DNA from: Tetraselmis striata | Taxonomy: Eukaryota > Chlorophyta > Chlorodendrophyceae > Chlorodendrales > Chlorodendraceae | Direction of reading: 5' to 3' | NCBI GenBank assembly: GCA_006384855.1 | Contig: VCJN01000288.1 | Span: 17,857-81,856, forward strand | Length of the DNA: 64,000 bases | In this document: piece after piece, positions 58,029 through 64,000 of the stretch | Position numbering within the stretch: position 1 is the stretch's first letter | Layout of the letters: every line of letters starts with the position of its first letter | Made by a program: the position numbers and the translations under genes | The notes under the pieces: generated by a model | Told to the model about the DNA's origin: nothing | The model's database searches: none | Seen by the model: the letters and a program-made list of their open reading frames with translations, nothing else

Positions 58029-60293
58029 ATGGCTCGATCTGTACGGGCCACTACTCGGCGTAGGTGTCGCGATGCGCTCCGATTGGGGCGTATGCCGGCG
58101 TATGCCCGTCGTCTAGTACAGATTCGAGTACAAAGTGACAGTACACTGCCAGTGGCCAAGCCAGCGCCCAGTGGCACATGGCTACTCCCACGCCGCGGCA
58201 CTCCTACTGTGCCGCGCACCGTGGACCCTGACGCCGACGCGGAGAGGGCCAGCAGAGCGACAGGGCGCTCTGCTCGCCCCCCTCGCGACATCCATCGCGC
58301 CAATTCCTGTACTCCCGACTCCCCTTTTATGAGACATCGCGTCCGTCGTAATCTCGGCAACTGGCAAGCCGCTGGCGCAAATCGCAGTGTTCTCAACTGG
58401 ATATCCCGAGGTGTACGCGTTCCTTTCTTGGACGGGCTTGCCCCACCTTCTTTTCATCAGGGGGTGTCAATGGGGGATGCTACTCCTGCTCAACTGGAGT
58501 TTATGGACGGTGAATTGGCTCGCTTCCTGGCCGTTGGGGCCTGGGAGCGAGGCTACTGCGCAAAATGGGTGTCCCGGCTGTTCTTGGTTCCTAAGCCTGG
58601 AACAAACAAATGGAGGCTCATCATTGACCTTCGCCCCCTGAACCGCTATTGTGAGACGCGCGATCTTTCGTTTGAGACGCTTTCGCATTTACGCAACCTG
58701 GCGCGCCCCGGGGACTACATGTTACAGATGGACCTGCAAGACGGGTTTTACGCGGTTGGAATCGCCCCTGAGGACAGGGATTTTTTCACTGTCGATTACC
58801 GCGGCACTCTGTACCGACTGGCTGGCCTTCCCATGGGCTGGTCTCTGTCCCCCTATTACTTCTGCCAATTCACCAACGTCCTCACTAGGGCATTGCGTCG
58901 TAACCCGGCTGAAGCAGATGGCACACCTATTTTCCGGCGACGATTTGGCCTGCGCATGTTGCCCTACATGGACGATTTCCTGTTTCTAGCTCGGACTCAG
59001 GCTGAGGCCATCTGGCAACGTGACTACATCGAACGCCACCTCTCGGGCTTTGGTCTGCTGCACAACCCCAACAAGGGCGTGTGGGAGCCCACCCAGAAGC
59101 TCGTGCACCTGGGGTTAGAAATTGACACATCGGGGTCACCTACTCTTCGTGCGCCCTCTGAGAAACTCGCCAGCATTGCTCGCGCGGCCAAACGCCTAAT
59201 CCAACGAGCAAAACGCGATCGTCGGTGGTTGCCAGCTCGCGAGTTGGCCGCTCTCGCGGGCAAATGCCAGTTTCTCTACTTGGCCATTGCCCCTGCCCGT
59301 TTCTACCTTCGTGAGCTGCATGATGTGCTCAAGACGCGCGACTCTTGGTCCGGCCGCGTCAAGCTTACCCGCCAGCTCGAGCGCGATCTGCAATGGTGGG
59401 TGGGTGTGCCCACCCAACACAACGGCCGCCCCATTAACCGCCCCGTCGAAACCGGATACCTACACGTCGACAGTTCGTCTTACGGCTGGGGTGCCGTTTT
59501 GAACGAGCACCATGAAGCTCGGGGTTTTTGGTACGACGATGACCGCAATGCGCACATTACCCTGAAAGAGCTCAAAGCCGTCCGCCTGGCTATCGAGTCC
59601 TTCCTCCCCATGCTCCAAAACCGCCACATCCGCTTGCACGAGGATAACCAAGCAGTTGTCGGCGTCCTCACTAACCTCACCTCTCGCTCTCCACGCCTCA
59701 TGGCTGAGCTACGCAAAACGTGGTACCTCATGGACACGCACGGCATCACCCTTTCCGTGCGCTACATCCGTTCTGCAGCGAATATCTGGGCTGACCGCCT
59801 TAGTCGCGAGGTTGATTGCGACGACTGGCAGTTCAACCCTCGTCGATTCGCCTCGCTCACTGCTAAATGGGGCGCCTGCACCATCGACCGCTTCGCGACT
59901 TCTGAAAACGCCCTCCTGCCCCGCTACAACGCCCGTTGGCGTGACCCGCGGTGCGAAGCCGTCGACGCCCTGCGCCTCTCCGACGCTGCATGGCGTTGCG
60001 AACGTAACTGGTGTAACCCTCCGTGGAACCTCATCGGCGATCTAGTCTCCAAACTTGAGTCCAGCGGTGCCCCAGCCATCGTCATTGTTCCCTACTGGCC
60101 TGACAAAGCTTGGTACCAGCTCCTCTCGGAGATGTGCTCCGACATGCGCTCTTGGAAGCCGCGCCACGACCTCTTCATTCCTGGCCGTACCGGCGACCGC
60201 CTTCCTGTGGGCGCACCCCGCTGGCCTGTCGTCGCCTTCAACATTCCCGCCCGTGACCCCCGCCCGTGGCCTGCTGCGCCCGGCATTTTCTAG
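58029..60293 (+). CDS. DIRS polyprotein: reverse transcriptase - RNase H - Dam-like methyltransferase
   Basis: A single uninterrupted 754-residue frame from the ATG at 58,029. After a basic, disordered N terminus, the RT shows KWVSRLFLVPKPGTNKWRLI, IDLRPLNRY, LQMDLQDGFYAV, GLPMGWSLSPYYF and the catalytic YMDD (Tyr about 313). RNase H follows (YLHVDSSSYGWGAVL, LKELKAVRLAI, HEDNQAVVGVL, ANIWADRLSR). The C terminus is the N6-adenine-methylase-like domain typical of DIRS elements, with RFATSENALLPRYNARW and NPPW (Asn about 663). All key residues are present, so this copy may be recently active. The closely related copy at 30,583-32,835 is broken. Confidence 0.93.
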   Translation: MARSVRATTRRRCRDALRLGRMPAYARRLVQIRVQSDSTLPVAKPAPSGTWLLPRRGTPTVPRTVDPDADAERASRATGRSARPPRDIHRANSCTPDSPFMRHRVRRNLGNWQAAGANRSVLNWISRGVRVPFLDGLAPPSFHQGVSMGDATPAQLEFMDGELARFLAVGAWERGYCAKWVSRLFLVPKPGTNKWRLIIDLRPLNRYCETRDLSFETLSHLRNLARPGDYMLQMDLQDGFYAVGIAPEDRDFFTVDYRGTLYRLAGLPMGWSLSPYYFCQFTNVLTRALRRNPAEADGTPIFRRRFGLRMLPYMDDFLFLARTQAEAIWQRDYIERHLSGFGLLHNPNKGVWEPTQKLVHLGLEIDTSGSPTLRAPSEKLASIARAAKRLIQRAKRDRRWLPARELAALAGKCQFLYLAIAPARFYLRELHDVLKTRDSWSGRVKLTRQLERDLQWWVGVPTQHNGRPINRPVETGYLHVDSSSYGWGAVLNEHHEARGFWYDDDRNAHITLKELKAVRLAIESFLPMLQNRHIRLHEDNQAVVGVLTNLTSRSPRLMAELRKTWYLMDTHGITLSVRYIRSAANIWADRLSREVDCDDWQFNPRRFASLTAKWGACTIDRFATSENALLPRYNARWRDPRCEAVDALRLSDAAWRCERNWCNPPWNLIGDLVSKLESSGAPAIVIVPYWPDKAWYQLLSEMCSDMRSWKPRHDLFIPGRTGDRLPVGAPRWPVVAFNIPARDPRPWPAAPGIF

Positions 60294-60607
60294 TCGGCAA
60301 ACCAGACGATCCTTGTGAAATGTTCTAAACTAGTTTATGTGGTTTCTCTACCTGTACGAGATAGCCCTGACGCGGCGCCCGTAGCGCGTGTGTGCGCGCG
60401 CACGATTGCGGGGGCCGGTCAGAGCGACCACCTGCCTTCACGGCGGACCGACCGGTCACTCTCCTTTGCTGTGGCACGCTCCATCGAGCGCACCACAGCC
60501 CGCCCAACCCTCCCTGGCTGTGGGATCGTATGCCTGCAAATTCCTGAATTTCACAACCTGTAACCAGACCTGGCATTCTTCGGCAAACCAGACGATCCTT
60601 GTGAAAT

Positions 60608-61910
60608 TTCTAATACCCCGCCTGACATGTTGGTACAGGATTGGTAGCGACTATTATGATTACATGCGCTATTAAGTGCAACATTCAGAAAGTAAATCCA
60701 GAAATCCATAAGGAAATTGTTCCGGTGTGTGGTCGCTATATTCACGTATCATGCTCAACACGCATTGCAGGAAAAGAGGCGTAGTACAGAGGGGCAGACA
60801 AGTTCCGAGCCGGACCAAGCACGGAAAGCGCGCATTAGCATAGACATGTAGGACGGAGCAGGTCCCAGACAGGTAAAGATCATAATAATATGTGCATAAT
60901 TGTATATATTAGATCATTATAATATGTAGTCATAGTGAGTTGTGATATCACCAAACCCCAATCAAGCCGCACCCGCGCGGCTGAGCCCGCCGCCCACCAG
61001 GCCCAGTGCCGGAAACATGAACCATCAACGGGAGATGGACCTACGATGCCACCACCCAACACTGACCGCACCCTCCTCAAGCCGAGCCATGGCCATGGAG
61101 AGAGGGAGCGCGCACGCAGAACTGCAAGCAAGCATAGCAGACGGACGCACACGCCGAGGAAGCAGGAAAGGACAAGGATCGCTCGTCTGCGCCGTCATGG
61201 TATTGCAGCACGCGACGGGTAAATTTAAAAATGCAGCACGGGTATTAAGGATTATAACTACCGTTGAACAACGAAGAGCCATGTAATCCTTAATACACAA
61301 ATAAAATTTATTACATAAGGGCTTTCACAAAAGCGCACTACAAACAGAACTAACAGCAACTGTGAAAGGTTGCCAGCAAAAGAGAGAAATAAGCCTGAAA
61401 CCAAGGTCGAGCAGGAGGACAGGGAGCCAAGAACCAAGGAAGAGCCAGGGGAACCACGAAGTCACTTAGCTGCCAGGTACCAAATCCTTACACAAATAAT
61501 ATGCTGATACGTAACGACTGGGAGACTCGTATGGGTAGCAGGTACCTGTAGCCATGCCTATACTCGTATAAGTACGAATATACGGTACGGGAGTCGCGAA
61601 GAGTACGACAGTACGGACAAGATGAGGTGCTAACGGCCAGGACGCACTAAAAGAAAACTAAATAATTAATTAATAAATGTAGTGTCCGTAAATACCAGTA
61701 CCGGTACGCTTGTGCTGGTTATATTTTCTTGTCGGATGCTCGGGTACTACATCATGATTAAGTACCGGGCTACGTCGCGACTTGAATGAGGACCTGAAAA
61801 ATGGGCCAACGTGCGGATAGGCGGGCTGGTCCCAGGCCGTCTGTCCGGATTACGAGTACTGTACCTACTGTACCCGGCAAAACCTTTACCAGGTACCCGT
61901 ACATCCCTTT
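60608..61910. other. Non-coding stretch
   Basis: AT-richer DNA with GTAC-rich motifs. No recognised gene, only short unconserved open frames. Confidence 0.4.
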
Positions 61911-62205
61911 TTCCCGCCCCCGGGACAGGACTGGCACCAGGGAAACCCTTGCAGCATCTACGACGGCCGTTTAGGCAGCAATGCAATTACGGAAAGCCCT
62001 GGGTAGGCGACGCTCCGTTATAGTCATCAAGCAAATTGCCGAAACATAATGCAAGACTAATTAAAGGCTAGTGACGGAATTTCCAACATTGTTGGATCAC
62101 CGTCTAAAACACTGCCATCAAAATACCCGGCACTGACCACGAAAGGTCCGCCCTACCCGTTTGGGCGTCGGCCCATTCGAGTAATGCGAGTTGGGGCAAT
62201 CAAAC
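61911..62205 (-). mobile_element. LINE 3'-end fragment, second copy
   Basis: Reverse complement of about 57,275-57,565 in the nested LINE, with small differences. Shared blocks include GGCAGTGTTTT, CATTCGAGTAATGCGAG and GGTAGGCGACGCTCCG (read on the plus strand here). The poly(A) tail is not retained at the expected end. Confidence 0.8.
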
Positions 62206-62214
62206 CCTAAAACC

Positions 62215-62480
62215 CCGTACATCCCTTGTCTGCTCGGTAGAGCGATCGTCTCGTATGCGAGAGACCTGGGTTTGATTCCTGGCTGACGTATTTCGGCAAT
62301 ATCGGCCCGGCGTGTCCCGGGTTTACCCGGTTGATGCATTAGCCCTTCGGGGTTCGAATGAGGTAATGGTCTATGGGCTATGCCAGACCTACGACTGCAG
62401 TTGGCGCACGAGGTCAAGTGTTGGGGCGGCTTCGGCCGATGTCCCGGGGCGAACTTTACTTTACTTTTACTACATAATGT
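62215..62480 (+). mobile_element. tRNA-derived SINE
   Basis: The head has pol III promoter boxes: an A-box-like stretch (TGCTCGGTAGAGCGATC) and a B-box GGTTTGATTCC, with an imperfect anticodon-type hairpin between them. A tRNA-unrelated body follows that is shared with 29,797-29,965 in reverse orientation. The acceptor stem is not completed, so it is a SINE rather than a working tRNA gene. Confidence 0.7.
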
Positions 62481-63159
62481 GATGGTATTACGCACGTGCT
62501 TTATGGTCGTCGACATCCAATTTATCTAAATTGTGTTAAGTGAATATTAAAAGATAATGTGATGATATGATATTGCTTTTGATAGTGAGAATTGTATATA
62601 TGGATATACATATGTGTAAATGTCTATATAATTGTAATTACATAATTGTATGATTATATCACCATATGGCAACTACCCGATACTGGAGAACCACTAGCTG
62701 AGGATCACTAGCAAACCTAAAGCAATCTTGTATGCGGGCGCTGAGGCACTGTGAAGAATAGTAATAATGCAGTTTTACGTTTTTAGTAGAACGTGCCATC
62801 ATGCGGGTGCCATGCGGCCCGTTTGTCTTCCTCTATTCTGGACGAAATTATTGCGAATATATTCGGAACTTTGAAGTATATTGCGTCGTTCCAGCCTGAT
62901 TTGTAGAGCAAATGATCAAGCAAGCAGAATAGACGTTATTCAAAGTGCGCCGAGGTTTGCATCCGCGGTAATTATATGGACGTTCCTCTTTCATACGGTA
63001 CATGTGTTGTATACATGGTTTAGTGATGGATATGTGTTAACATATTCATAAAATATACATACATACTATGTGTCAGTTGTGCGCCCCCATTCGCCGGCAT
63101 TGATGCTGAGGCTGCCTCGAACACGATTATCCTACTCTGTGTCTCTCCCCCTCTCGCTC

Positions 63160-63214
<55 letters not shown>

Positions 63215-63440
63215 AGATAGACTATATTTATGTTGCATGTGCCGTAGCGTATGTCATATCCGCGGGCACACGACGACCGAGACTGCCCAAGTGTTAGGGT
63301 TACGCCTAGCGCGACTACCCTAGTGCCACCACAAACCTATGACGCCGAGATTATGGCCAAGTATTTGTACCTGCGCTACTGCTATGCTGATATTTCAGCA
63401 CGCGTATTATTTACTGGTACGGCCACAACCTGACGCCAGT
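62481..63440. other. AT-rich stretch with CT microsatellite
   Basis: No gene was recognised. A (CT)n tract runs at about 63,158-63,210. Confidence 0.6.
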
Positions 63441-63513
63441 TGTAAGGATATGTACCACACAAATCCCCATGTGGGTACCCAGTGCCTGGTGCGTTTTGCG
63501 CGGTATCCTTACA
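63441..63513. mobile_element. 73-bp foldback (MITE-like) element, copy 1
   Basis: Starts TGTAAGGATA and ends TATCCTTACA, a perfect 10-bp terminal inverted repeat. An inner near-palindrome CCCCATGTGGG is also present. No coding capacity. Confidence 0.75.
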
Positions 63514-63663
63514 GTTTGTGCTTCTACGCACTTGGATCCGGGCTCGACCCCGCGGAGAAACATATAGTATGATATGATATCCCGCAATGTTGGACGACCC
63601 GGCCAATGCGGATCACCACCGAATCCAAGCCGAAACGTTGCTGGAGGTGGTCCTCCATCCTAT

Positions 63664-63691
63664 GGGGGGGGGGGGGGGGGGGGGGGGGGGG
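63664..63691. repeat. Homopolymer G tract
   Basis: A run of 28 G just upstream of the second foldback copy. Confidence 0.85.
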
Positions 63692-63703
63692 AGGGGGGTG
63701 GAG

Positions 63704-63776
63704 TGTAAGGAAATGTACCACACAAATCCCCATGTGGGTACCCAATGCCTGGTGCGTTTTGCGCGGTATCCTTACA
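63704..63776. mobile_element. 73-bp foldback (MITE-like) element, copy 2
   Basis: The same 73-bp length and same 3' end as copy 1, with two base changes (TGTAAGGAAA at the left end and CCCAATGCC inside). Confidence 0.75.
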
Positions 63777-63957
63777 ACAGTAATATCCCTTGTAACATAC
63801 AGTACGCGCTACCGCAACTCCTAAATCATCAGGATAGCGCTACTTGCGGCCTATCCGCGATACCGAGTCGGACCGCTACATGATAGATGTGTAATGCCAC
63901 CGGCATATTGTAACAGATGACATCCAGCAACCAACTCAATTCGCCAAAATACTACGA

Positions 63958-64000
63958 TGTAAGGATATGTACCACACAAATCCCCATGTGGGTACCAAAT
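63958..64000. mobile_element. 73-bp foldback (MITE-like) element, copy 3 (cut by window end)
   Basis: The first 43 bases match copies 1 and 2, starting TGTAAGGATATG. The right end lies outside the window. Confidence 0.7.

Larger units (their letters stand above)
56885..60607 (+). mobile_element. PAT-like DIRS retrotransposon, copy 2 (intact ORF)
   Basis: Split direct repeats are clear: A1 (56,885-56,945 plus 57,610-57,736, interrupted by a LINE), B1 (60,294-60,321), A2 (60,322-60,499) and B2 (60,580-60,607). B1 starts one base after the ORF stop and abuts A2 directly. This A1...B1-A2...B2 order defines PAT-type DIRS elements, which replicate through a circular intermediate and integrate with a tyrosine recombinase. 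Without the nested LINE the element is about 3.07 kb. No tyrosine recombinase or gag frame was found, so it may depend on another element. Confidence 0.88.

Noticed and set aside
62226..62285. A functional tRNA gene
   Set aside because: A and B boxes are present, but the acceptor stem does not close and the anticodon arm is imperfect; a related body elsewhere shows it is a SINE.

Overview
The window is nuclear DNA from a GC-rich eukaryote, most likely a unicellular green alga. Genes are intron-rich, 5' splice sites are often GTGCG followed by a long C run, one enzyme carries a plastid-type transit peptide, and PAT/DIRS-type and LINE-type retroelements lie between the genes. Species cannot be named from sequence alone. 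No bacterial operon structure, rRNA gene or CRISPR array is present.

Left third (1-19,100): a GT29 sialyltransferase-like gene (+), a gamma-class N6-adenine methyltransferase (-), the kinetochore subunit SPC25 (+), the TRAPP tethering subunit TRAPPC6 (-), a dispersed repeat (R1) holding a broken PHD-finger ORF, and a damaged gene for a TIR - membrane span - coiled coil - nine-WD40 protein (-).

Middle (19,100-38,900): mostly non-genic. It holds homopolymer tracts, two decayed copies of a LINE whose C terminus looks like a restriction-like endonuclease (one with an inverted partial copy next to it), an AT-rich stretch, a SINE fragment, a decayed PAT-like DIRS element (-) and a second R1 copy.

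Right third (38,900-64,000): a 15-exon gene (-) that fuses, in one unbroken spliced frame, a plastid-targeted Ldh_2-type malate/lactate dehydrogenase to a complete cystathionine beta-lyase; a small secreted Cys-rich protein (+); a TTVGYGD potassium channel with a CNBD-like tail (-); a minisatellite; a class 3 lipase (-); an intact PAT-like DIRS reverse transcriptase/RNase H/methyltransferase ORF (+) with a 5'-truncated LINE nested in its left repeat; a SINE; and three copies of a 73-bp foldback element.

The most notable observations are the dehydrogenase-cystathionine beta-lyase fusion, the TIR-WD40 architecture, C tracts placed just after 5' splice sites on the sense strand of genes in both orientations, and an unusually high share of GC-AG introns. 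Exon borders given as exact were set by matching reading-frame phase across each junction together with recognisable protein families; no transcript evidence was available.
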